This document shows positions 1-11,400 of a DNA stretch of 64,000 nucleotides, piece by piece. Below the pieces are notes generated by a model. That model saw only the letters and a program-made list of their open reading frames with translations, was not told where the DNA came from and did not search any database. The position numbers and the translations under genes are program-made. The DNA lies in assembly GCF_002775205.1 (NCBI RefSeq), contig NC_036453.1:10186594-10250593 (forward strand). The letters run 5' to 3'. Each line of letters begins with the position of its first letter. Position 1 is the first letter of the stretch. Source of the stretch: Xiphophorus maculatus. Taxonomy: Eukaryota; Chordata; Actinopteri; Cyprinodontiformes; Poeciliidae.

Positions 1-1093
1 AACTATAAAAATATAAGATGCATAAAGAAATAGTGAACTGATAATTATAGAAAATGATATAAGACTAAAAGAAACAGAAATCAAAACAGAAATCCCTCAA
101 TTGCCAAAAATAATCAATATAAGCTTGTCCTGGTTTTATCTACTTCTTTTAAGCTCCTCTCTTGGACAAAATTGTTAGAAAACTTGACTTTTGAAAGGTG
201 AGATGTGAAGGAAGGTTGGTTAGTTTGGTTTCTACTAGTTTTATTTTTAATTGAATTTAATTTCTTTATTTTTTTCCATGTTCTCCTGTTAAATACAAAC
301 CTGAAAATAGTTAACTGTATTGCATTATTTGATGCACCATTTTGTCAGCATTACATCAACAAATGTGTTCAATAAAACATTGTAATCTGATTGACTGGCT
401 CTAATAAAAATATTTTGAAAAAAAAAAAAAAAACAGAAAATGAAGATGATCAATGAAACCTTTTTCTTGATGTTTGTTCTTTTTGTTTTAGTCATACAAT
501 AGCGAGCAGACAATAAATGATTTGTATTAGATATCATTTTTCCTTGATAAATGTTCATTCTAAATGAATATTTGAAATATTTTTAACCTCCTGGGAAGAC
601 AAAATTCATGCCTTGTCTAACATGCATTTTCACTGACCTGTTTAAATTGCATGGTGGAACAATTAGTAGCGTTGTTGCTATGCAACAAAAGGATCCTTGG
701 CCTCAGTCTTTTTCTGCATGCAGTTTGCAAGTTCTTCCCATTCCTGTGTGGATTCTCATCAGGTACTGAACTATTTATCAGCATAACATCTAGTGAAGCT
801 GAGAATGAAGCAGACATTCTCAACTTCATGTGCCTGATATTTGCTACAATGATGATACCCTTAGAATCTGATATAACAGCACCGTAAGAAATAAGAGACA
901 AAACTGAAAAAGTCCCGTCTATTAAAAGGTACGTTTTCTTTTCGTTTTAGACATTTACGGCAACATTTTCCCCCGGCTCTTATAAAACCTCATTTTAAAA
1001 TCGAAAAGTGTCTGTCAATCTAAGAGAGATTTTTTTTTTTTTTAAATCATTTTCTGTATTTCATGAAAAAGTCCTGGAGCTTTCTTCTTGCAG
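1..1093. other. AT-rich intergenic or intronic stretch
   Basis: No exon could be supported here. The sequence is AT-rich with short homopolymer runs, including a poly-A run near 418-433. The stretch at about 712-770 resembles, in diverged form, a dispersed fish repeat with the pattern GTTTGCA-GTTCT-CC-TG-GTGGATT-TC. If the exon called at 1094 is real, this stretch would be its upstream intron. Confidence 0.5.
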
Positions 1094-1344
1094 AGCTTTG
1101 GTCGAAGTGACGAGCTGATGATCATTGATGCTGACAGGTTTTGGACTCGGAGGAGGAGGAGTGCTGACTGCTGTCACACTGACACAACCACCAAACCCAT
1201 CAGGGTGAAGCAGTGACAGAGCAACTGGCACACACTTAAGGCTCTATTTACGCCTGTCGGATCAAAATATACTCCCAAACAGAGCTGCAGTGGGATGTTT
1301 GTGCTTCGTCTGCTTTCTTTGATGGCTGCAAATGTGCTGCTGTT

Positions 1345-1377
<33 letters not shown>

Positions 1378-1450
1378 TCATGAAGGCAGAACTGTACACA
1401 ATTATACTTTTTTAAATGTTAAACTGCAATAAACGTAACTATTGCTGTAG
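1094..1450 (+). CDS. Candidate terminal exon and 3' UTR of an unidentified gene
   Basis: A polypyrimidine stretch ending in TTCTTGCAG precedes 1094. From there only one of the three frames stays open, giving 40 codons that end in TGA at 1214-1216. The peptide begins SFGRSDELMIIDADRFW, continues with four arginines (RRRR) and a CCH motif, and ends IRVKQ. An AATAAA poly(A) signal lies at 1428-1433, so the arrangement acceptor, short open frame, stop, 3' UTR, poly(A) signal is complete. I do not recognise the protein. The 3' UTR carries a run of 30 G at 1346-1375. The gene would run toward mrpl22 from the left edge, and its earlier exons would lie outside the window. A chance open frame behind a good acceptor cannot be excluded. 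Confidence 0.4.
1346..1375 (+). repeat. Homopolymer of 30 G
   Basis: An uninterrupted run of 30 guanines is read directly. Such a run can form stacked G-quadruplexes and is hard to sequence, so its true length is uncertain. Confidence 0.95.
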
Positions 1451-2560
1451 TAAACTGTGCGTTTTCTTTATTTCCTTCCATGGAAAGTGTACCTGGTCGA
1501 GTTTTTCTGTCTGCTGAAGTTTATTTCTGTTGAAAGGAGTTGTTCCTCTCGACTGTCACCTTGTGCTTGTTCAGGATGATGGAGAGCAATGAGGGGAGGA
1601 TTCAGTCAGGTGGCTTCCTTGGACAACATGTAACTGCTACTACCATTAAAAAATTGTATTCCTGGCTTACATCTCCAGAATTTTCAGTCATTTTTAAACT
1701 ATGAAGTATAGAAGTTTGCTCAAATTTATGCGAGACATTTCTGCAATTATCACACCTGTAAAAAATCATGGTGGGTAGATGTATTGATGGGAAAATAGAT
1801 GGGAAATAGATAATAGGAATGGATCTCAGCAAAGAGTTGGATAGATGAACGCATATTTTAGACATTAGGATAGGGAATAAAGTCTGAATACATTATTTTT
1901 AGAATCTATCTACACTCCACCAGAAAACAGACATTTTTTTCTCCCAGAGGTGAAAGAACAAAATGATTTTCTTCTGTTCATGCAGTCATGTAGTCATCTG
2001 TAAATGGGAAATATGCGTCTGAAAACATGGATGATATATCTTGTTTGTATCCTGCAAGGCTGAAATGTTGTCTTGCATCTGTGTTTGAGTTTTTTTTTCT
2101 AACAAGTTCTGTGTATTTCTTTTCTGCTTGTTCGAACTTCTCAGATGTTCTCCACTTGTTCTTGTGAAGTACAAGATGGTTCACATGTTCCTCTGAACAA
2201 TGTACAGGTGTTTATACTCCATGTTTTTTGTTTTGAACTTTTTTAGGATTTATTCAGACCAGGACACAACCTAAATTTAATCCCATACTTTCCCAGGCTG
2301 TGTAGAAACCCTGTGGTGTTCACTGAAGGCATTGCTAATGAGCATTTCCGTACAGGATCCAAGAACCATTATTGCTTCATTATGTCTAATAGCTACACAT
2401 TAAAGCTGCTTCCAGTACAGCTTGAACGATCAGAACTAGTGAGGAAAGAATTCCTCCGATTTTTCTAGTCTCATTTTAGAAAAGAAACCGCAGATGAAAA
2501 CCTCAAAGCTTAAAAAAATGAAATCAAATAAAAAGCAGAAAGCACATTTTATTTATTTTT
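1451..2560. other. Intergenic stretch before the mrpl22 3' end
   Basis: No open frame with splice or homology support was seen. The AT-rich part at 2545-2575 contains TTTATT motifs, which are AATAAA on the minus strand. These could serve as the mrpl22 poly(A) signal, because the mrpl22 stop codon is only about 40-70 bases away. Confidence 0.5.
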
Positions 2561-2614
2561 TATTTATTTACAATTATAAAATGACACACAAACAACAGAT
2601 GAAGGCTGGGTGAT

Positions 2615-5600
2615 CTACAGGCTGTGGATGATGGTCCGGTTCTTGAGGCCTTGGACGTACTCTTTAGCTTGATCAAAGCCCGTCCTCTCCTCCGGTTTGG
2701 GTGGCACACCCTCCACCAGCTTGACGAAGTAGTGACAGTAAACCTTGTCCATGATGCCGAACATGCCTCTGCCATGGTAACGGATCCTCTTCAGGTACTG
2801 CCCTTTGCCGGAGAATGACTCAGCTGAAGGGAAGAAGAAGAAACGACCGAAGAAGAGATATGGAATGATTTTCCATTTTCCAAAGTAGCTCTGAATTAAA
2901 AACAATCTAAAAATACACCACAGCTTATTTGTTTGCAAACAAATTTGCAAACTCAAACAGCTAGGCCTGTCACGATAGCAAATTTTGGTGAGCGATTAAT
3001 TGTCTCAAAAAATTATTGCGATAAACGATAATATTGTCTGAAGACCTTTTTACACTGATTTAATGGAAATGACGTAATAATGCATGTGATTTCCTACCAA
3101 AGATAGATACACTTTATTTTCAAAAGAATATTTAACACTGGAACTGATAAACAAAATAAACAAAACAACCAAAAATAAAATGGATTCTCAGTCTCCATTA
3201 ACAAAAAATGTACTTGATAATATCTAAACAACATAAAGCCAAAGTGGAAATAAATACTGCATTCAACCAAAAGAGTGCAGATTATGAAGTCTGTATATTA
3301 TGTTACCCTTCAATAGTGATTAGATTTAAATAGAGAAGATGGGCACATCCACTACCTGATGCAATAATTCACACTACATGATTTTTTGCTCCTATTTTTC
3401 CCCTTACAACAATCTTAGAACGTTGGTCTTTCTAAGATTGTGTGGTGTGTTACCGTAGATCGTCGTTGCTGCTCCTATCTAAATCAGGGGTTTTTCCCCA
3501 CTGGAAGCTTAACGCAGCCTGTTAAATGTGACAGGCAGCCAATCAGAAAGCGCGGATTCTCCTCCGAGCTTTCTGAGAGGAAATTACGGAGGGGAATCCC
3601 AAACAGCTGACACAGCGCAACCCGAAGTCCAGCGGACATCGGAGATGATACGTGGAAACAACATTAATGTTTATTCAACATGCAAAGAATTTAGAAATGA
3701 CAAGGGGAGAAGTTGGAGCGAAATTGCTACCGCAGTTGATAAACCTGGTAACTTTTCAGCTGTTCTTTGTTAACGTGACGTAAATAGTTTATAATGATTT
3801 TCATTCAGTCAGGACTTTACGCTGACACTAGCAACATGCATTGCAGGTAGATTGTAGTAAAGCATTGATTAATGCCTGGTTTTAAAATTAGTTAACTGGA
3901 CATGTAGCCATTATTTTGTGCCCATTGTTGAACACCGCACGGCAGGAACGAACCGATCAAACAGTTATACCTAGGATTTCTGTCGGCTAATGTGTGGTCT
4001 GTCAGGTTTTGAAAATGGGCCGACAATCGGCCGACAGCTCTAAGATCGTGTCGTGTGCGCTGGGCTTTACACTAAGGAAATGAGGAAGGGAGGGTCAGTG
4101 GAGAGCACCGGAGTTGAGCCTTTTTTCATTCGGTGTCATTAACAGAAAGAGAAAAAGGCCGGAAGAGACGATAATGCCGATAATTGAAATGACGTCGATA
4201 GTTTTAATTTATCGTACGATTAATCGATTTATCGTTTATCGCGACAGGCCTACAAACAGCATTGGCTTACAAAAAGTGAGGGGGGGAGCAAATATGTATT
4301 TTTATCTGTAGAAGAGGCTGCCACTGTTTAGAAATGTTATATTTCATTTTGCAGCTTCATAACTGCTAGAAATTACTTATATACAGTACAGACCAAAAGT
4401 TTGGACACACAGTTGTGTCCAAACTTTTGGTCTGTACTGTATATATCCATCCATCCGTATTCTTCCGCTTTATCCGGGGTCAGGTCGCTGGGGTAGCAGC
4501 TTCAGAAGGGAGGCCCAGACTTCTCTCTCCCCAGCCACCCACTCCTCCTCCAGGGGTATCCCAAGGCGTTCCCAGGCCAGCCGAGAGACATAGTCCCTCC
4601 AGCGTGTCCTGGGTCTTCCCCGGGGCCTCCTCCTGGTGGTACGTGCCCGGAACACCTCACCAGGGAGGCGTCCAGGAGGCATCCTAACCAGATGTCTGAG
4701 CCACCTCAACTGGCTCCTCTGGATGTGAAGGAGCAGCGGCTCTACTCTGAGTCCCTCCTGGATCACTGAGCTTCTCCCCCTATCTCTGAGGGAGAGCCCA
4801 GACACCCTACGGAGAAAATCCATTTCGGCCTCTTGTATCCGCGATCTCGTTCTTTCGGTCATGACCCAAAGTTCTGTACATATGACCCAAAGATATATAT
4901 ATATGTAAAATCACAACTAATAATGATATTTTGTAGAGAAATTTGTTTGGATGTGTAGTCAGAGCCAGGAGTTGTGGGACTCTGATATGACGCACTTCTG
5001 TTACACAGACTTTTTTCATAAGTTCATAATTGTAGTTTTCAGGCCAGATTTACTGAATCTGACTTCTTCTGGTGCCGAATGATGATGCATGTCTCACGTT
5101 ATTGTCATAAAAGTAAAAAAAAAAAAAATGGAACAATCGTTTAGATTGCAGACACTTTGAAAACAATCAGATTAATATACAACCTGGTTCAACATAAGGA
5201 AGTGGGACAAATTAGATTTCTTGGGTGAAAAAAAAATCAGACTGTGTGGAAAAGTGGGATATGGGTTGCATATGAGCAGAAAAGGCAGATTTGGTTGCAT
5301 TTGCCTTAATCTGTTTGGAAAAAATTTGCACTAAGAACGCACAGGATGAGGTTGAAAGTACCATGCGGATCTGAGAGGGGGCAGTGCTGAGTCCTAAAGG
5401 CACAATAGCTAACAGAGGGATGGATGTCTCTGCATATTCTTCTTCTGTGCATTGAAGACTGAAGACAAAGAAAATAAAACTGACCCAGGTTTCATAAAAA
5501 TGTACATCTCACTCCAAAGCAGTCAATGCCTCACTAGTCTTGAATATCACTGCACGTCACTAGTTAAACTTCTACATACTTACAAAGTTTAACATTTTAA

Positions 5601-8114
5601 TTAGACAAACCTTGGATAGAGCAGCTGAACACAGTTTTAGATTTAAGACTGTGTAGCAGCTACAATGTTCTGTTCTGATCTTTTAAAATTCTGTTTTGTG
5701 AAATATTTTTCAGGAAATCTCGGTTTTATGTGTCATTTACAAAAACAGTTAAGCACCAATTTTGCTTCAGATATGCCACCTCCTGTTATTCCCTTCCCTG
5801 CTCTGCATGTGACCAAACTACATCTGAACTGGACATTAACTTCTGTTGGTTTTTGGTTGTATATTTAAATGTGTATTTTGCTGTGGTTGCAGATACTCAC
5901 CTACGTAGAGGTTGGATTTATACTCCACGTTGTGATTCTTGACCGCCATCTCTTGAGCTTCAAGAAGAACCTAAAACAAGCAAAGAGCAACTCTCAAAAC
6001 TCATGCAGACATTTTTTTCTCGCCAAAATTCAATCAGACGCAACCACAAACCTCTCTCATGACCTTTGCTCCTTTCTTGTCGTTGAATTCTAGCTGAGCG
6101 ATAGCCTCGTCGATGCTCATCCCCTTGATCTGTAAGGAGCACAACTCAGATTGAAATTAATCTTTCTATTTAATTTGAGGTCGCAGTATCTAAGCATTAA
6201 GGCTATAAATTAAGGCTACTATTAAAAGATAAAGTGAAGATTGTTCAAATGTGGGCAGAGTAGTCTGGAAAACCTCAGACCCCAAACAATTTGACAAAAC
6301 AGACTCCTAATTTTTTTGTGCTGCTGACATCAAACTCTTCATTTGTCTATATTTACAACATGGAATTACATTTTGATGCCTTTACAAAATAATGTTCCAA
6401 CTTTTTCTGAGGTTTTATCCAAGGTTTCTGCTGCGAGTCTCACCATCTTGGCCAAATACCACATCTTGTCTTTGCTGTACTTTATTTGCCTCCTGCTGTG
6501 ATAAACTTCCTGCAGACAAACATCATGTTAGAAAAATGTTACAGTAACACCAGGTGTTCTGCTCATTCACAGATGCATTTTAACCAGTGAAGAGACTCAC
6601 TGCAGGTCTGCGAGGCTCCTCCGGCAGCTGAGGAGGATATACTTTCCGGTTGTTCTTCTCCCAGTGTTTGTCATCTAATGAAATGCTCGTGTGGAGACAT
6701 GAGAGCTGCTGCGATGCGCCACCAAGAACCTGCAACCTGTAACCATGGCGATAAAAGAGGGAACAGAAAAATTTAGTGGAGGCAGAATTTACCTTGTGAA
6801 TTGCAAAAAGCACGATATGCTACAACTTTCGGAAATTATTAAGACACTGGGAAGCTTTGACAATATAAACGCAACAAATTATGACAGAAATTATGTCCTG
6901 TTAATTTATTTTAAATTATGACAGAACAAAATGTTAAAACTTTTAACATTTACAATTATTCTACACTTTGAGCAACTAAATAGCTGACAAACTATTAGTT
7001 TAATTGACAAGTTGTCAGTTCAAATGGTAATCAATAGTTGTATTACTAGCTTTTCAACAATTTGTGAAGATTCCCAAAGAAAAGCTCACAGAATATTTAC
7101 TCAGCTGCATTAAAGAAAGCCTAAATGATGCCCTGCTTAAAAACCAAACTTCTTACACTAGTCAGAACTGTTTTAGAATAGAATAGAATTCAACTTTCTT
7201 GTCATTGCACTGTCACAAGTACAAGCAACGAGATGTAGTTTGCATCTATCCAGAAGTGCTCTATGAGATATAAATATTTATTTACAGATGTACAAGACAT
7301 GTAATCCATTTTAATCCATGTAATCAAAATAGTCTTCAAAGACAGATACAAAAGAGAACATTTAACCCAGAAAATTTCAGATCTCAACATTTATTTGGAG
7401 TAGAATAATCCACCGATCTTAAATACTTTAAATAATTTCACCAATCATGACATGTGAAAAATATGAATGATATGAATATAAATGAAACCTATTAGAACAG
7501 CAGTTTTTAATCATCTATCTAAAGTAATACTTATGTCTTACATTGCAGTTTAGTGTGTTTTTACAAACGGAGTAAAGGTTTCACAAGTTGCAATTTATGC
7601 AATAAAGATTCTGTAAAAGCAAATTGTCTGGTTCTGGTTTTGGCCAGCTCCAGTATTTTGCATTTTAAACCAAAGCTGATCAAAGATTGCTGCGACAATC
7701 AATAGTAGAGCTATTGATTGTCACAGCTCTACAATCAATAGCTATGGCAGCTTAAGTACACACACTATGTACTATTATTGCATAGCCGTAGTACATAGTG
7801 TGTGAAATAGCCATGTACTGTATCATGTGCTTGTTTTTTTAAATACGATTTAAAGAAGTGATCAAAATACAAAAGTTACCTGCTATAAAGGATTATCACA
7901 AAATGATTTAGTATTAAAACTGTTCAGCAGCTTCACGGCTAACAGATATATGATGCCCTTACCTCATGTGTAGCGACCCAGCTATGTTCCTAATGAAGGC
8001 GACACCTGAACAAAAACATCAAGATTTGAAAAAAAATACACATTAAGCAAAATAATTGCAGTTTTTACAAATAAATAAGGTTCACTTACCACGACCTGAC
8101 ATTGCCACCGCCAT
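2615..8114 (-). CDS. mrpl22: Mitochondrial ribosomal protein L22 (uL22m)
   Basis: This is a component of the large subunit of the mitochondrial ribosome; the uL22 family lines the exit tunnel. Seven coding exons were rebuilt on the minus strand: 8090-8114, 7963-8005, 6601-6736, 6444-6509, 6052-6129, 5901-5970 and 2615-2823. All junctions are GT-AG and the phases join to 627 nt, or 208 residues, close to my recollection of the mammalian length. Diagnostic stretches are [58 protein letters not shown] and the C-terminal [19 protein letters not shown]. The start ATG at 8112-8114 opens a short leader (MAVAMSGRG) of mitochondrial targeting type. The last intron (2824-5900) is enlarged by three mobile elements. 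The gene is head to head with gemin5. Confidence 0.95.
2954..4260. mobile_element. Non-autonomous hAT-type DNA transposon with 8-bp target duplication
   Basis: The element spans 2962-4252 and is bounded by the 8-bp direct repeat CAAACAGC at 2954-2961 and 4253-4260. Its termini are inverted: TAGGCCTGTCACGATA on the left and the complement of TAGGCCTGTCGCGATA on the right, 15 of 16 matching. AT-rich, ATCG-containing subterminal sequence follows on both sides. An 8-bp duplication with short termini of this kind is the hAT signature. No transposase is present. The interior contains a short hairpin around 3408-3440 (arms ACAATCTTAGAA and TTCTAAGATTGT) and an 81-codon open frame at 3528-3773 without a recognised function. 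It lies in the last intron of mrpl22. Confidence 0.9.
4378..4445. repeat. Perfect 32-bp inverted repeat (minimal Tc1/mariner-type MITE)
   Basis: Positions 4378-4409 are perfectly complementary to 4414-4445, leaving a 4-base loop. The arm contains GACCAAAAGTTTGGACACA, the end sequence of a Tc1-like family common in fish genomes (from memory). The outer ends are TATA, consistent with TA target-site insertion. It appears to be two transposon ends fused with almost nothing between them. It directly abuts the 3' tail of the LINE fragment at 4446. Confidence 0.8.
4446..4870 (-). mobile_element. 5'-truncated non-LTR retrotransposon (LINE), C-terminal part of ORF2
   Basis: On the minus strand, 4862-4470 is open for 130 codons, beginning [20 protein letters not shown] and ending [12 protein letters not shown]. 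This is the C-terminal tail of a very abundant fish LINE ORF, including the arginine-rich [20 protein letters not shown] segment. On the plus strand, 4446-4456 reads as repeated ATCC, which is the simple-repeat 3' tail expected for this group. The copy is 5'-truncated, as usual for LINEs, and lacks the endonuclease and reverse transcriptase parts. The exact family (Rex, RTE or CR1 group) is not settled by eye. Confidence 0.8.
7694..7804. repeat. Cluster of perfect inverted repeats in an mrpl22 intron
   Basis: Arms 7694-7705 and 7711-7722 form a perfect 12-bp hairpin with a 5-base loop. The ATTGATTGT motif recurs in inverted form near 7732-7744. A second perfect pair, 7759-7774 and 7789-7804 (16 bp, 14-base loop), follows at once. 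It may be the remains of nested MITEs; no target duplication was recognised. Confidence 0.7.
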
Positions 8115-8493
8115 ATTGGATTACTTCACGACGTCACAACAGCATCTTTACGGTAGCAGCGTTTATCTATTTGGTGTTTAATATTGTTATTATTACAATT
8201 ACATGTAGAAATTGACGTATAAATGTATAATTCTGTTTTTGGTAGCTTTGTCACCTGACATGGCAACACAAACTACTTACAACATGTGAATCCGGGTTTT
8301 AAATACGGCAAACTCCGTGCGGTTTGACCCTATTAGGATTCCGTACTCGAGACAGGGTTTTTGCGACAACACGCTGCTTTTTAACGCTGCGACTGAAACC
8401 GTCCAGGCAGCATGTGAGGACTTTTTATTTTGGTTTATTAAAACTTAAAATTATGAAATAAATTTAACGGTTATCTAAAGTGTCTGAGGCGCC
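8115..8493. promoter_or_regulatory. Shared head-to-head promoter region of mrpl22 and gemin5
   Basis: The initiator codons of the divergently transcribed mrpl22 and gemin5 are 379 bases apart, so both promoters must lie here or overlap the first exons. The interval holds more CG dinucleotides than the surrounding introns, for example in 8290-8410. No TATA box is placed convincingly for either gene. Divergent CpG-type promoters are common for housekeeping genes. Confidence 0.65.
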
Positions 8494-11400
8494 ATGCGTG
8501 AGAGGTCTCTTCCCGCCTCTCCTAACTGGTACAGCTCGCGCTGCAGTGATGTCAGCAGCAGCGGTTTGCTGGGAGTCGGAGCCAAAAGCGTAATCTACCT
8601 GATTGAGGTTTCTGCTGCTTCATGCAGGGTTATAGGTGAGTCTGTTCTCACAACTCCACAAATCACGAGGCTTAGTGATTAGTTCTGTGGGAGAATTGGT
8701 TCAAAATCTGCTTTGAACTTTTTCCACAGTATCTTTCTCCTTGTGGTAACTTTAATGACTGTTTTTTTAAGTTGCTTGGAATTCTGTTATCTGTTTTGGG
8801 TGCTTTTACTTTTAAGCATCTTTTTGCATCTCTCTGCAGCTGTTATTTAGTCTAGAGCAGTTCTGTCCAATGTCAGATCTCGTGGTATCCGGCATGTTTT
8901 AGTTTTATACCTAATTCATTACACCTGAATCAAATGATGGCTCATCAGCAGGCGTCTGTAGAACATTTATTATTTTATTTATTAATCATGACCTCTGAGC
9001 AGCTGTGTTGGAGCAGAGACTCAGTTAAAACTGGCCGGACACCAGGGCTGGAGATCTGCAGCGGGACACCCTGACCCACTGGAACCTTTTACAAAAACCA
9101 GATCATTTTTAATGGGGCAATTATTCAGTCCCCTTATTTTTTTGTCTTCTGCAGGACATTTTTTCTTATAATTCAATCTTTTATACCCACTGGCTGTTTT
9201 TGACTGTAGGAAGTGTGTATTTTCTTTCAGTGCCTCTTCTTTGAGTGGTAGTTGTTTCTACCACAGGAACTTTTTACCAGGACTTTTTTGACTTCCGTCA
9301 TTTTGAGTTCATGAACTTTTCTTGAGCCATTCTATTGTCCCCATTGACTGATCAACCTGATTTGGACTTTTAACAGAATTTCTTGGAACCAGTTGTCAGA
9401 AATCAGTTTCCAGGAGCAGTTTTAATTATTCTATTTCTCACTTTTTCCTGTTTTGAAAATGTTTATAAAAATCCTTGTTTTGACTCCAAAAAAACATTTT
9501 CATAACAAGGTTTTTTTTTTCTTGTTATTTTGAAAGCAGAAACCAGTTTCATATCAGAGTTCAGGGGGAGGATTTCTGGCCTAGAAAACCCTGCATGATC
9601 CTACAGAGTGGGAGAGTTCCAGTCATTTCTGAATGGTTGAAAACTAGAGACCAAAGGCTCATTAATGAATGAAATGCTTTGTGTGTGTTTTGCAGGTGAA
9701 CTCGTGGGCCACAGGGACTTGGTGTCTGGCTTTTCATTCTGCCAGCACCCTGAGCAGAGTCACATTTGTGTCAGCTCCTCCACTGATGGCAGTGTGCGCT
9801 TCTGGGACTCTAATAACAAAACTTTGATCAGGAAAAATGCACCTCATCAGGTTAGCTTAGTATGATTCTACTGCCCTCTGCTGGCCGCTGCCTCACCTGC
9901 AACCTTTAGATATTCTTGGGCATAGTTTTCTGCTAAATACTGGATTGTGTGTTGCAGAGCCCCATCTCAGCGGTGCACTGGTCCCCTGCGGATAAAAACC
10001 TGGTGGTGTCGGGTGACGAGAAGGGAGTGGTGGTCTGCCACTGGTTCCACACTGGCGACACGGCCAGCTTCTTCCCTGAGCCGAGGACCATCTTCTGCCT
10101 CACCTGCTCTCCTCACAGCTGGAAGTCTGTGGCTGTTGGGTTGGTAGATCGTTATACATCACCTCTCAGTTTAGACTTAAGGATGGTGGCTTTATAAGGG
10201 GTTACAGAGTTTAAAATCCAAACTAAAGTGTGAGTTGGATCCATGTTCCTTTCCATGCTACAAAATGAGGCTTTTCCTAGCAGCCCCTCAACTAGTAGCC
10301 TCAGCCCCGTTACTTAGCGTCCAGCAAAATTTATCAGGCCTAGCAGATAAAAAAAGCTAGGGCTTATTTGGATTTAAAGTGGCAAGAGGCCCTAAAACAG
10401 CTGAAAGGAACATGAAATGGATCAAAATCTCATTATCTAAGAACAATTTTATGTGAAAAATGTAATGAAGATGTTTTGTAAAAGGAAACATAAAGGGTCA
10501 CTTTTAACAAAAATCAATGGTCCAGTGGAACTTATGTTACAATAACGACAACTAAACTGCTGCAGGTACAAAGACGGGATGATCGTGCTGATTGACATTA
10601 GTAAAAAAGGCGAGGTGATGCAACGCCTCCGAGGACACGACAACGAGATCCACTCGCTGGCGTGGTCTCCGCTGATCGGGGAGGACACACTCTACACCAG
10701 AGCTGAGGACCATGATGGTAACTTTGTCCTGCCAGCCAAAAAACGTCAAAAGCGCTGCTGTTTTGTTTTTAATTTAAGTCTCACGTTTATTATGTTTCAG
10801 CAACAAATGGAGTTTCAGCTGGGGAAGAATCAGGCTGCTTCCTGGCTTCTGGGAGCAAAGACCAGACGGTGAGGATCTGGAGCACTGCTAAGGGAAAAGG
10901 TGAGGGATGAGGTTTCTGAAAGATGAAAATGCTTCAAACTTTTCTTTAATTCAGTATTTAGTTTTGAGTTTATTTCTTGTATGCCAATAATATCAATGAG
11001 GAAGTTTAGACATTTTAGGATGAAATCACATTTTCTTTCATTTCCAGCTCCTCTCTGCAGTGAATTTAAACCCTAAATTCCTTCATATTTTCTCTCCTGA
11101 CAGGCGTGATGACGTTGAAGCTGCCATTTCTGAAGAGAAGAGGCTCTGCTGTCGACCCCGGGGTGAAAGAGAGGATCTGGCTCAACGTCCACTGGCCAAA
11201 GGGACGAGCGACGCAGCTCGTTTCCAGCTGCTTCAGGTCCAGGGTTTTCCTATGGGGGAGTTGGGACACGCATAAATGTTTAGATTAAGATGAGTGTTAT
11301 TAATCCTCAGGAATAAGTAGCAGAAATAAAAATAAAATGAATATTTTAATTAAAACTATATTAAAGAATTATTTTCAGAACTAACACTTTGACTAGGACC

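Noticed and set aside
617-901. 94-codon minus-strand frame near the left edge
   Set aside because: The opposite strand is also open over the same stretch, the composition is not protein-like, and part of it overlaps a diverged dispersed repeat.
4378-4445. Perfect hairpin considered as a microRNA precursor
   Set aside because: Perfect complementarity along all 32 bp, a 4-base loop and the known transposon-end sequence fit a MITE better than a microRNA.
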